14,480 nt of DNA, from contig CAKSSR010000040.1 in assembly GCA_934489735.1 (NCBI GenBank), forward strand, positions 1 through 14,480, written 5' to 3'. Within the stretch, counting starts at the first letter, position 1. The number at the start of each line of letters is the position of its first letter. Position numbers and translations under genes: made by a program. Under the pieces are notes generated by a model that saw only the letters and a program-made list of their open reading frames with translations, was not told the origin of the DNA and did not search any database. Below are positions 1 to 8,261 of the stretch, in pieces. Origin of the DNA: an uncultured Eubacteriales bacterium. Lineage in GTDB: Bacteria; Bacillota; Clostridia; Oscillospirales; Acutalibacteraceae.

Positions 1-925
1 ATCTATTAAAAGATATGAAGATTATAAGCAGATGGTAGCAGAAGAGAAGCCAGATTTGGTGAGTATTGCAACTGAAAGTGGTATTCATGCAGAAATCGCA
101 TTGCATTGTATTGAGCAGGGTATCAATCTGATTATTGAAAAACCAATGGCAATGAGTATTGAAGATGCAGATAAAATCATTAGTCTTTCAGAGAAAAAGG
201 GCGTTAAGGTTTCAGCATGCCATCAGAACAGGTTCAATGTTGCAATTCAAAAATTAAGAAAAGCTGTTGAAGCAGGAAGATTTGGCAAACTATCTCATGG
301 TTCAATACATGTAAGATGGAACAGAGACCATGGTTATTATGATCAGGCATCCTGGAGAGGTACGTGGGAACAAGATGGTGGAGCTTTAATGAATCAGTGT
401 ATCCATGGAATCGATCTTTTGAGATGGATGATGGGCGATGAAATCGATGAAATTTATGGAGCTACCAGACAGCAGTTCCATGATTATCTTGAAGCGGAAG
501 ATGTCGGAATGGCTGTTGTGAAATTTAAGAATGGTGCTATTGGAACTATTGAGGGAACTACCAATGTGTATCCGAAGAACTTAGAGGAGACCCTGTATAT
601 CTTCGGGGAAAATGGTACTGTTAAAATCGGTGGTACTTCAACTAATAATATTGATGTCTGGGACTTTGCAGATGAAACAGAAGAAGACGGTAAAAATAAA
701 GGCTTAAAAGAAGAAACTAGTAATGTTTATGGAAATGGTCACACGAGCCTCTTTGCAGATGTGATTGATGCGATTCAGAGTGATAGAGCCCCATATGTAG
801 ATGCTGTTGCCGGCAGAAATGCTCTGGAAACTGTATTATCTATTTATAAGAGTCAGAAGACTGGTCAGTCTGTAAAATTGCCATTGACAGATTTTGCAAG
901 CATAGACATGAAGGGTGAGTTTTAG
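1..925 (+). CDS. WlbA-like Gfo/Idh/MocA nucleotide-sugar dehydrogenase, 5' truncated
   Basis: NAD(P)-dependent sugar oxidoreductase, probably a UDP-N-acetylglucosaminuronate 3-dehydrogenase (WlbA/WbpB type) supplying a uronic-acid precursor in the cytoplasm. The frame is open from base 2, ten codons before the first Met at 32, so the true start is upstream. About 308 residues are visible against roughly 330-350 for the family; the N-terminal Rossmann strand with its GxGxxG loop is missing. Counting from the Met at 32, the catalytic EKP motif is at 36-38, HQNRFN at 64-69, a WRGTW segment at 108-112, DGG at 115-117 and NQxxH at 121-125. The RWxRxxxYY, DGGALMNQ and NVYPKNLEETL segments are what I associate with WlbA-like rather than generic members. 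Sampled G+C (25/60 at 61-120) is much higher than in the next gene. The exact substrate is inferred; the superfamily call is firm. Confidence 0.85.
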   Translation, partial: SIKRYEDYKQMVAEEKPDLVSIATESGIHAEIALHCIEQGINLIIEKPMAMSIEDADKIISLSEKKGVKVSACHQNRFNVAIQKLRKAVEAGRFGKLSHGSIHVRWNRDHGYYDQASWRGTWEQDGGALMNQCIHGIDLLRWMMGDEIDEIYGATRQQFHDYLEAEDVGMAVVKFKNGAIGTIEGTTNVYPKNLEETLYIFGENGTVKIGGTSTNNIDVWDFADETEEDGKNKGLKEETSNVYGNGHTSLFADVIDAIQSDRAPYVDAVAGRNALETVLSIYKSQKTGQSVKLPLTDFASIDMKGEF

Positions 926-960
926 TTAAAAGAAAAGAAATATTTTTAATGTAGTACATT

Positions 961-2076
961 ATGATGAAAAAAATACTTGTTGCGGTAGCTGATTATCCTA
1001 ATAATGAAGGCAATACTTCGATGATGTTTGTCCATATAAGAAATAAATATTATATACAGCATGGAATTGAAGTAACAGTTTTAAATTTTAAAGCTGAGAA
1101 TGAATATATTTTTGATGGAATTCAAGTAATTAGTCGTACAGAATATAAGAAAACTAACATTCCGTATGACGTTCTTGTAATGCATGCTCCCAATATTAGA
1201 AATCACTATCGTTTTTTGATTTGCAATGAGAAATTTTTCACACGGATATTATTTTTTTTTCATGGTCATGAAATTTTAAAAATAAATGAAGTGTATCCGA
1301 AGCCATATTATTATTTGAAAGAGAAAAATCGAGCAAGGAAAGCTATTCAGGGAATGTACGATAACTATAAACTGTATTTGTGGCGTAGATATTTTCCGAA
1401 GATAGCGTTTAAGAGTGATTTTGTATTTGTAAGTCATTCGCTTTTTTCTGAATTTAAAAAATATGTAAAGTTATCAGAAGCAAATCTTTTAAACCATGTC
1501 CATATTATTAATAATAGTGTTGGTCATATTTTTGAGACAGAACAATATTCAAGTACTGGGACAAAAGACTATGATTTTATTACTATTCGGAGTGATATAG
1601 ATTCATCGGTTTACTGTGTGGACTTAGTTTGTAAACTAGCGGAACGTTTTCCGAACAAAAACTTTCTTTTAATTGGAAAGGGCAGATGGTTTCAGCATAA
1701 TAATAAGCCTCTAAATATTACTTGGATTGATCAAAAATTAAGCCATGGAGACTTAATTAGATGCGTAGATAACTCAAGGTATGCACTAATGCTAACAAGG
1801 CGCGATACTCAAGGTGTGATGGCGTGTGAATTAGCGACATACGGCATTCCGCTTATTACATCGGACTTAAAAGTTTGTAAAGAAATGTTTCAGGACTTTG
1901 AAAATGTTCAGATGTGTAGTAATGATTTTAACAAATTGAATTTAGATAAAATTTGCAGTAGGCTAGAGCAAAATAGGACTAATCGAAAAAATGATAAGTT
2001 TGGTTATTACAATACAGTGTTTAGGGAAGAATTATTAATCAAGCAAATTAAGGAGAACGAAAGTGATTACAGATAA
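961..2076 (+). CDS. Glycosyltransferase, GT-B fold, family 4-like
   Basis: Predicted cytoplasmic or membrane-associated glycosyltransferase adding a sugar to the lipid-linked repeat unit; donor and acceptor are unknown. The 371-residue length suits the GT-B fold. The N-terminus shows a first Rossmann strand (KKILVAVADYP, 3-13) followed by a helix (NTSMMFVHIRN), and an FFHGHEI segment lies near 99-105. The C-terminal half has a LLIGKGRW strand and, near residues 280-305, an RRDTQGVMACELATYGIP stretch resembling the GT4 nucleotide-sugar-binding E-x7-E region, although spacing and residues are divergent. Two adjacent ATGs (961 and 964) could start it, and neither has a clear Shine-Dalgarno sequence. 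Its 3' end overlaps the next gene by 14 bases. Codon use is very AT-rich (14/60 G+C at 1081-1140). A T9 run sits at 1252-1260. Confidence 0.75.
   Translation: MMKKILVAVADYPNNEGNTSMMFVHIRNKYYIQHGIEVTVLNFKAENEYIFDGIQVISRTEYKKTNIPYDVLVMHAPNIRNHYRFLICNEKFFTRILFFFHGHEILKINEVYPKPYYYLKEKNRARKAIQGMYDNYKLYLWRRYFPKIAFKSDFVFVSHSLFSEFKKYVKLSEANLLNHVHIINNSVGHIFETEQYSSTGTKDYDFITIRSDIDSSVYCVDLVCKLAERFPNKNFLLIGKGRWFQHNNKPLNITWIDQKLSHGDLIRCVDNSRYALMLTRRDTQGVMACELATYGIPLITSDLKVCKEMFQDFENVQMCSNDFNKLNLDKICSRLEQNRTNRKNDKFGYYNTVFREELLIKQIKENESDYR
2051..2056 (+). promoter_or_regulatory. Ribosome binding site deciding a GTG start
   Basis: AGGAGA lies inside the 3' end of the upstream glycosyltransferase gene, six bases before the GTG at 2063. 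It supports GTG as initiator rather than a later ATG, and implies translational coupling between the two glycosyltransferases. Confidence 0.75.
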
Positions 2077-3217
2077 AAAATGTATTTTTCATATACCGAA
2101 TGCTTTAGACCCTATGGGGACATCAGGGTCTCAAGTTAGACCGCGAAAAATGTTACAAGCTTTTAAGAATATAGGATATGATGTAGATGTTATTATGGGG
2201 TATGGCAAATCGCGCCTACGATCTATTCGAGAAATCAAAAAAAAGATTATTGAAGGAGTTAAATATGATTTTTTATATTCAGAAAGTAGTACGATGCCGA
2301 CATTGCTAACTGAAAAAAACCATATTCCTATGTATCCAACTTTGGACTTTGGATTCTTTTCATTTTGTAAACAAAATAACATCCCAATTGGGTTATTTTA
2401 TCGAGATATATATTGGAAATTTCCTGTTTACAGTAGGAATGTGAAAGGCATTAAGAGGCATCTTTCGCAGTTAGCGTATAGATATGATTTGTGTATGTAC
2501 AGAAAAGAGTTAGATGTCTTATTTTGTCCATCTCTGAAAATGTGTCCTTTTTTTCAAAGTACAGAACTGACGCATATAGCTAAGGAGTTACCCTCAGGAG
2601 CAATTTATAATGAGCAAAAGATAGCATATAAGAAAAAGTATTTTAGTGACTTTATTAAAAATGAGGTGAAAGATATAAAATTATTGTATATTGGAGGAAT
2701 AGGAGAAGAGTATAATTTTATTAAATTGTTAGAAGGAATTTGCGACTTACCCAATATACAATTAACTATATGTTGTCGAAAGAATGAGTGGATTGCTAAT
2801 AAAAATCAGTATGAAAAGTTTCTAACTGAGAGAGTTTCTGTTGTTCATAAATTCGGACCTGATTTGGAGGAGTTATATGCAGAAGCGACTATATGTATGA
2901 TTTTTGTTGAGCCTAGTGAATACAGGAAAATGGCAGTGCCTGTTAAGCTGTTTGAATATATAGAACATTGTATGCCTATTATTTCAACTAAAGATACTGC
3001 AGTAGGTGAATTTGTTAAAAAAAATAATATAGGATGGAATTTAATTTATAGGGCTGATGAACTTAAAAATTTATTAATTTATTTATCGAATCATCCGGAA
3101 GATATTTTGGAAAAACATAAAAATTCAATTAAAATCTTAAAAGCAAATACTTGGGAAAAACGTGCGGAGCAAGTGCGCGATCAATTAATATCGTGTCGGA
3201 GTAAGAAACATGAATGA
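2063..3217 (+). CDS. Glycosyltransferase family 4-like
   Basis: Second GT-B glycosyltransferase of the cluster (384 residues), presumably building the repeat unit on the inner membrane face. The N-terminal region reads as a GT4 acceptor domain: strand, then TSGSQVRPRKMLQAF (about 19-33), then GYDVDVIMGYG. A central LLYIGGIGEEYNF segment marks entry to the donor-binding domain, followed by NIQLTICC. Near residues 291-301 the AVPVKLFEYIEH motif, then MPIISTKDTAVGEFV, is typical of GT4 enzymes (PxKxxEY with a conserved glutamate). The start is GTG with a good AGGAGA site. The gene overlaps its upstream neighbour by 14 bases and the downstream one by 8, so it is almost certainly co-translated with both. 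Linkage and sugar cannot be deduced. Confidence 0.85.
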   Translation: MITDKKCIFHIPNALDPMGTSGSQVRPRKMLQAFKNIGYDVDVIMGYGKSRLRSIREIKKKIIEGVKYDFLYSESSTMPTLLTEKNHIPMYPTLDFGFFSFCKQNNIPIGLFYRDIYWKFPVYSRNVKGIKRHLSQLAYRYDLCMYRKELDVLFCPSLKMCPFFQSTELTHIAKELPSGAIYNEQKIAYKKKYFSDFIKNEVKDIKLLYIGGIGEEYNFIKLLEGICDLPNIQLTICCRKNEWIANKNQYEKFLTERVSVVHKFGPDLEELYAEATICMIFVEPSEYRKMAVPVKLFEYIEHCMPIISTKDTAVGEFVKKNNIGWNLIYRADELKNLLIYLSNHPEDILEKHKNSIKILKANTWEKRAEQVRDQLISCRSKKHE

Positions 3218-4514
3218 AAGAAGACTTGAAGTGATAGATTATATTTTATCGTTTTTAATCGGAAAGAAAAAGTGGGGAAATATAGTAACATACTCTAAAG
3301 AAGTATCCCCCAAAACCCCAGTAACAATTATTGATTCGGGTTTTTTTGATTCTAATACTTATTTAACAGAGAGGTCAATTCCGAGGCTTCCACTTAAAGA
3401 ATGGCATGGGATTCCGTTATTGTTTGGAATGCCGACAGAAGAACTTCAAAATGGTCATTTAGTAATATATGCAGATATTATTGCATCGACCTTTTTTTTG
3501 ATTACTAGATATGAAGAATTGATTAATTTGAATAATAAGGATATATATGGGAGGTTTTCTGGGGAGGACTCTTTACCAGGACGAGCTGGTTTTCTTGAAC
3601 GTCCTGTTGTTGATGAATATGGGGTACAGTTAAATCAGATATTATCGGACTATGGCATAATTAGAGAAAATGTGAAAAAAAATATGAAAGAAGAGGGAAT
3701 GGTATACTTAACGCATGATGTTGATATTCCTTGGAAAAAATGGAGCATTAAAACTGCAGTTCGTACAATGGCAGGTTGGGTAATTCGGCAGCATGAATTT
3801 CATATATGGCCATTACGTCATTTATTGGGAGATTATCGATATAATCCATATGATACTTTTGATTGGATGTTAGCAAAAGATGCGGCAGTAAAACAATCGT
3901 TAGGACATCGTTGTGAAGATATATATTTTGTAATCGGAGCAGATAGACCAGATGAGTACACCGAAAGCTATATTTTAGACAATAAATTCCAAGGCTTATT
4001 AGAGCAATTAAAAAAGAATGCTAGTCGAATTGGTCTACATATAAGCTATGATGCATCGGATTTAGATAGCATGCAAACAGAGAAGAATTATTTAGAGACA
4101 AAAGTAAATCAAAAAATCCAATACAATCGAAATCATTATTTAAGATCTATATCTTTAGAAGAATTTCGAAACTTAATAAAAATAGGCATTACTGATGATT
4201 TTACAATGGGCTATGCAGATCGAGTGGGATTTCGATTAGGAACTAGTCGATGTATAAACTGGATTGATCCAGAAACAATGGAAATTACACCATTAAAATT
4301 ACATCCCTTGATTATAATGGAAGGCACCTTAGTGGGGTATATGAAGTTGGGAGAGGATGAATCATATGCCTTGATTCTGAAAATGTGGGAAACAGTAAAG
4401 AAATATTGTGGTGATTTTACAATACTTTTTCATAATAGTTCTTTTAAGGTTGGGGCTTGTGATTGGATGGAGTCATTATACGATAAAACACTTGAGTTAA
4501 TAATAAATGGATAA
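3210..4514 (+). CDS. Polysaccharide deacetylase-like protein with DUF7033-type N-terminus
   Basis: Probable carbohydrate N- or O-deacetylase acting on a sugar of the repeat unit. The C-terminal half has the NodB-fold signature: YLTHDVD with THDVD at 168-172 (metal and catalytic aspartates), a GLHISYDASD segment near 275-285 where a zinc histidine is expected, RNHYLRS, a GYADRVGFRLGTSR segment and FHNSSF near the end. The N-terminal part carries DIYGRFSGEDS then GFLERPVVDEY (about 112-137), the hallmark of a DUF7033-type domain found with such deacetylases in polysaccharide loci. No signal peptide is visible, so action in the cytoplasm, before flipping, is likely. It overlaps the upstream gene by 8 bases and shares one base with the next (TAATG). 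Zinc ligands depart from the classical HxxxH layout, so catalysis is inferred. A T8 run lies at 3492-3499. Confidence 0.75.
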   Translation: MNERRLEVIDYILSFLIGKKKWGNIVTYSKEVSPKTPVTIIDSGFFDSNTYLTERSIPRLPLKEWHGIPLLFGMPTEELQNGHLVIYADIIASTFFLITRYEELINLNNKDIYGRFSGEDSLPGRAGFLERPVVDEYGVQLNQILSDYGIIRENVKKNMKEEGMVYLTHDVDIPWKKWSIKTAVRTMAGWVIRQHEFHIWPLRHLLGDYRYNPYDTFDWMLAKDAAVKQSLGHRCEDIYFVIGADRPDEYTESYILDNKFQGLLEQLKKNASRIGLHISYDASDLDSMQTEKNYLETKVNQKIQYNRNHYLRSISLEEFRNLIKIGITDDFTMGYADRVGFRLGTSRCINWIDPETMEITPLKLHPLIIMEGTLVGYMKLGEDESYALILKMWETVKKYCGDFTILFHNSSFKVGACDWMESLYDKTLELIING

Positions 4515-5884
4515 TGAAGAACAAAAAACGGGATTTAAAGAGTTTAAAAAATCGAATATTTTCAAGTCATTTTTTAAAAAGTGTACTTACATTGTCTTCA
4601 GGTATAGTTATTGCACAAATCATTAATTTTATTGGCATGCCTGTTATTGGGCGATTATATTCGCCGGGAGCAATTGGGGATTATACATTGATAACTGCAA
4701 ATTCGGCGGTTATCAGTACTATTGTATGTCTAGGAATGATGACTGCGCTTATAATTCCAGATTCGGAGGAAGAATCAAAGGGTTTGTGTAAAATTGTGTC
4801 GATTAGTACAGTGTTGTTGACAACACTTATCATTGTGGTGTTATATTTGATTGCACCGCTGTATAAAATTTTTTCAACAGAAGAGACTTCGTACACACTT
4901 TCATTGCTCGTGCTATGGGCGTACATTATATTTAATATGATTTATAATGTATGTTATGCATATGCAAATAGATTAAAAATGTATAAAGTAATGTTTTGGA
5001 ATCCAATTATTGGAGCTAGTATAAGTATGGGGTTAGGAATATTATTTGGTTTTTTTTGCTTCGGATTTTTAGGATATGTGGCAGCATATATACTTTCATT
5101 TATAGCGAATATTGTACATTTACTTTTCCATGCAAACCCATATCATAGAGAAAGAAGAAACCATATAAAATTTGTAGAGCTGATTAAACAATATCGACAG
5201 TTTCCTATATTTCAGATGCCGGCTAATTTAATTGCGAATATAGGTATGCAAATGCCAGTTTGGATGATTAGCAATATGTATTCTTCATCTGCACTCGGTA
5301 TGTACTCCATGGCATTACGAATACTAGCATTACCTTCAACATTATTAGCAACACCTATTAATAGAGTATATTTTCAAGAAGCGACACAACGATACAATCG
5401 AGGAGAGGATATAGGTGAGTTTTCATTTAAAATTCTTGAAACAAATATTAAAATTGCGTTAATCCCCATTTTGATACTTATCGCTTTTGGTAGACTAATT
5501 TTTGGATTGTTTTTGGGATCGCAATGGGCTGAGGCAGGAAGCTATGCATCATTATTAGGAGTGTATCAGTTAATGCTGTTTTGTAATAGTTGTTTATCAG
5601 GAGATTTTGTAATAATTAAGAAGAATTCTTGGAATTTAATTTCTTCTATTATTACATTGGCGGTACAATGTTTGGTATTTATTTTTTGTAAATGGATACA
5701 TCCAGTAGGTATATATGGTTTTTTAATGATTTTTTCGACTATGATGATTTTAAAAATAATAGCTGTAGAAGCATGGTTTTTTAAGTATTTAAACTTTAGC
5801 TTGAAAAGATATGCTCTTTTTTTAGTGAAATATATTATAGCACCATTACTTATTACGGATAGTATTTTTATTTTTTTATGGTAA
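4514..5884 (+). CDS. Wzx-type polysaccharide flippase (MOP/PST family)
   Basis: Integral membrane protein of 456 residues, predicted to move undecaprenyl-linked repeat units across the cytoplasmic membrane. After a basic N-terminus (KNKKRDLKSLKNR), the sequence SVLTLSSGIVIAQIINFIGM followed by PVIGRLYSPGAIGDY is the classic start of PST/Wzx proteins (helix 1, then the R-LYSP-AIG-Y loop). About 12-14 hydrophobic helices follow; helix 7 is preceded by QYRQFPIFQMPANLIANIGMQ, another family landmark. Length is typical. The start overlaps the upstream stop in a TAATG junction, implying translational coupling. With the polymerase at 8262 it defines a Wzx/Wzy-dependent pathway. Ligand specificity cannot be predicted. 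Confidence 0.9.
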   Translation: MKNKKRDLKSLKNRIFSSHFLKSVLTLSSGIVIAQIINFIGMPVIGRLYSPGAIGDYTLITANSAVISTIVCLGMMTALIIPDSEEESKGLCKIVSISTVLLTTLIIVVLYLIAPLYKIFSTEETSYTLSLLVLWAYIIFNMIYNVCYAYANRLKMYKVMFWNPIIGASISMGLGILFGFFCFGFLGYVAAYILSFIANIVHLLFHANPYHRERRNHIKFVELIKQYRQFPIFQMPANLIANIGMQMPVWMISNMYSSSALGMYSMALRILALPSTLLATPINRVYFQEATQRYNRGEDIGEFSFKILETNIKIALIPILILIAFGRLIFGLFLGSQWAEAGSYASLLGVYQLMLFCNSCLSGDFVIIKKNSWNLISSIITLAVQCLVFIFCKWIHPVGIYGFLMIFSTMMILKIIAVEAWFFKYLNFSLKRYALFLVKYIIAPLLITDSIFIFLW

Positions 5885-5893
5885 GGGGAGTTT

Positions 5894-7210
5894 ATGACTA
5901 GAAAAATTATAGAAATGAAAGATGATGTGAAGGTATTGCCGGTTGTTTTAGGAACATACTATAACGCATACAGCGTCATAAGATCATTTGGGGAAAAGGG
6001 AATTCCTTCTATTTTAATTACAGATGGACAGCCCAATTTTGTTGAAAAGTCAAAATATATTTATCAAAGTTTTATTGCAGAAAATCCATCAAAAACTAAG
6101 ATAGGATTCATCAATGACATGGTAAAAATTGGAGAATTGCTAAAGCCGATAAGAGGTATGCTTTTTCCAACGCATGATGATCAGTTATTATGTTTAGCCG
6201 AATATAAATTTAAATTAAATCAATATTTTGAATTTCCTTTTTCTGAATATGAAACGCTTACTAATATTATGGATAAAGCGAAATTTACTGAAGAATGTTA
6301 TAACCTGGGCATTCCTACAATAAAGGAATGCCTTATTGCTTCAAAAGAAGATGGGAGTCAGTGCCTTGATAAATTAAGATTTCCATTAATAATTAAGATT
6401 GATATGTGGGATGATAGATACATCAAAGCGTTAGATGGGAAGATTACAATTTGTCATAATATAAAAGAATATAACCATATACTTGATCGTTTCTATGCAT
6501 TGGCACCAAGGGGTGAACTTTTGGTTCAAGAGTATATTGAAGATAGCAATCATCGTATGCCTAATGTTAATAGCTTTTCAGATAAAAATCATGAGTTAAA
6601 GTGCATTTTTATCTCTGAAAAGTTGCGGCAATATCCTGTACAAACAGGGACGTCAGTAGCAATGATAGCTGTAGATCCAGAGGATAAGCAGTATGAAGAT
6701 ATTATTTCTTATTCTCAAAAAATAGTTGAAAAATTTCAATTTTATGGTCTGTTCGGAATAGAGTTTAAATATGACCCGCTAGATGGAAAATATAAAGTGA
6801 TTGAAATGAATTGTCGTTCAGAATTCCCTAATTATTTACAGGTAATTGTTGGACAGAATATGGCGTATAATTTATATTGTTACCATTTGGAAAAGAATTT
6901 GGATATACCGTATTATCCTATATATAAAAGTGCTTCCTGTTCGGTGCCATTTTTAGACTGGTTTTATAATGCGTGTTTAAATAAGTTGTCGAATAAAGAT
7001 TTTGTGATTAAAGAAAAAGAACGAAAGCGTACATTATGCAAGCCTATAACGTTATATGGATTAGAAAAAAAAGACTTTAAGGCCTTTGTAAAAGCATATG
7101 TATTAGCAATCCGCACTGGTATTGCAGCATATTTAAGAACAAAATACAATATTTCTAATTCGGATCGAATAATTGATAAAGTGCTTAAGAAAAGTAAAAG
7201 TGAAAAATAA
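5894..7210 (+). CDS. ATP-grasp ligase (carboxylate-amine ligase-like)
   Basis: Predicted cytosolic ATP-dependent ligase of 438 residues that activates a carboxylate as acyl-phosphate and joins it to an amine. An N-terminal preATP-grasp region (VLPVVLGTYYNAYSVIRSFG, 14-33) is followed by PTHDDQLLCLAEYK and MDKAKFTEECYNLGIPT (about 129-145), the standard lead into the ATP-grasp domain. PLIIKIDMWDDR gives the first ATP-binding lysine, LLVQEYIE the hinge, and KVIEMNCRSEFP the Mg-binding E304 and N306. A roughly 100-residue helical C-terminal extension (from about 340) is unassigned. A strong AAGGGGAG site precedes the ATG. In a polysaccharide operon with a uronic-acid enzyme, amidation of a sugar carboxylate with an amine or amino acid is a reasonable inference, not shown. 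D-amino-acid or peptide ligation is an alternative. Confidence 0.8.
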   Translation: MTRKIIEMKDDVKVLPVVLGTYYNAYSVIRSFGEKGIPSILITDGQPNFVEKSKYIYQSFIAENPSKTKIGFINDMVKIGELLKPIRGMLFPTHDDQLLCLAEYKFKLNQYFEFPFSEYETLTNIMDKAKFTEECYNLGIPTIKECLIASKEDGSQCLDKLRFPLIIKIDMWDDRYIKALDGKITICHNIKEYNHILDRFYALAPRGELLVQEYIEDSNHRMPNVNSFSDKNHELKCIFISEKLRQYPVQTGTSVAMIAVDPEDKQYEDIISYSQKIVEKFQFYGLFGIEFKYDPLDGKYKVIEMNCRSEFPNYLQVIVGQNMAYNLYCYHLEKNLDIPYYPIYKSASCSVPFLDWFYNACLNKLSNKDFVIKEKERKRTLCKPITLYGLEKKDFKAFVKAYVLAIRTGIAAYLRTKYNISNSDRIIDKVLKKSKSEK

Positions 7211-7283
7211 TTTAATAGGAGTAAATTTTTTTCACTTTGGAGAGCAACGAATTTTGAGAAAGTTAACGATGATGTTGAGGTGA
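7200..7283 (+). CDS. 27-codon ORF, possible N-terminal stub of a lost glycosyltransferase
   Basis: A GTG at 7200 opens a 27-residue frame overlapping the ATP-grasp gene by 11 bases and ending at TGA 7281-7283, inside the ribosome binding region of the LRR gene. The peptide begins KNNLIGVNFFHFGEQRILRK: a hydrophobic strand, a short loop and a basic amphipathic helix, resembling the first strand-turn-helix of a GT-B glycosyltransferase. The overlap with the upstream stop is what real operon genes here show. It may be a remnant left when the LRR gene was acquired, a translational coupler, or chance. No clear Shine-Dalgarno precedes it. Confidence 0.25.
   Translation: MKNNLIGVNFFHFGEQRILRKLTMMLR
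7275..7283 (+). promoter_or_regulatory. Ribosome binding site deciding a TTG start
   Basis: TTGAGGTGA contains a good GAGGTGA Shine-Dalgarno match four bases before the TTG at 7288. It supports TTG as initiator of the LRR protein; the next in-frame Met is residue 21, inside the transmembrane helix, which would destroy the membrane anchor. Confidence 0.7.
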
Positions 7284-7287
7284 TTAT

Positions 7288-8241
7288 TTGAATAAACTAT
7301 TTTTATGGCTTAATAATTCAAAAAAAAATCCAGTAAATATTATTGTCATGAGTGCAATTCTTATGATAATTGCTGTTATTATTACATATTGTATTACAGT
7401 GATAATTAATTCCTTTTCACAGGATCAAGCGATTGTATTTGAAGATAAAAATTTACAAAAAGCTGTTCAAGAGTCTTTGAAGGACCCATGTATTACAATC
7501 AAAGAAGCAAAGGAAGTGCGCAAGATTGAAATTGATGATCATCCTGAGATTACATCTCTTGAAGATTTAAAGCATTTTACTAATCTAGAGGAATTGATTA
7601 TTACACATTGTAATATTAGTTCACTGGAAGGACTGGAAACATTAAGCAACCTAACATCGCTTGATTTAGGATCTAATAATATTAGTAGTATTCAAGAAAT
7701 TTGCAATGAAAAACATGCTAATTTAACATATCTTTGCTTGGATGAAAATCCAGTAAGAGACTTACCTAAGGAACTATCGAAACTTAATAATTTGACAGAA
7801 CTCAGCCTTCAAAGTTGTATGTTAAGTGGCTCCTTTGAAATAAGCAATATGGATACATTGGAAACAGTGAAACTGGGTAACAATAGTATTAACGAAATTA
7901 AAGGAAATTTTATTTCCTTACAAGAAGTATCTTTAAATAATAATTGTGTTGAAACAATTTCAAATTTGACTGGAATATTAAATATAAAAATATTAAGATT
8001 GTCGGGAAATCCAATAGATTCTTTAGAAGGAATTGATAAGTTCATTTCTCTAGAACTATTAGATATAAGACGAACGGAAATACAAGATATTAGTAAATTA
8101 AAGAATTTGAAAAAATTGAATGCACTTTATTTAGATGAAGATTTTGATCGATCAGAAGTGGACTTTTTGAAGCAAAACTTTAAAAATGGAGATGTGTACA
8201 CTAAAAAGTATATTTTATCCAAAAGATATTCACTAAAATAG
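7288..8241 (+). CDS. Membrane-anchored leucine-rich-repeat protein
   Basis: A 317-residue protein with one N-terminal transmembrane helix (18-40, preceded by KKN) and a predicted extracellular LRR domain. After the helix, FEDKNLQKAVQESL (about 51-64) resembles the short helical cap preceding internalin-type LRRs in Firmicutes. About ten repeats of roughly 20-26 residues follow between 77 and 285, with the LxxLxLxxNxI pattern: examples are LEELIITHCNI, LTSLDLGSNNI, LTELSLQSCML, LETVKLGNNSI and IKILRLSGNPI. The C-terminus is short with no LPXTG, so anchoring is by the N-terminal helix. The start is TTG with a good ribosome binding site. The function is unknown: an LRR protein is not a standard part of Wzx/Wzy operons, and it may bind glycan, scaffold assembly proteins, or be cargo. 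An A9 run at 7320-7328 lies at codons 11-14. Confidence 0.8.
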   Translation: MNKLFLWLNNSKKNPVNIIVMSAILMIIAVIITYCITVIINSFSQDQAIVFEDKNLQKAVQESLKDPCITIKEAKEVRKIEIDDHPEITSLEDLKHFTNLEELIITHCNISSLEGLETLSNLTSLDLGSNNISSIQEICNEKHANLTYLCLDENPVRDLPKELSKLNNLTELSLQSCMLSGSFEISNMDTLETVKLGNNSINEIKGNFISLQEVSLNNNCVETISNLTGILNIKILRLSGNPIDSLEGIDKFISLELLDIRRTEIQDISKLKNLKKLNALYLDEDFDRSEVDFLKQNFKNGDVYTKKYILSKRYSLK

Positions 8242-8261
8242 TATGAGGAAAAAAAAGAAAG

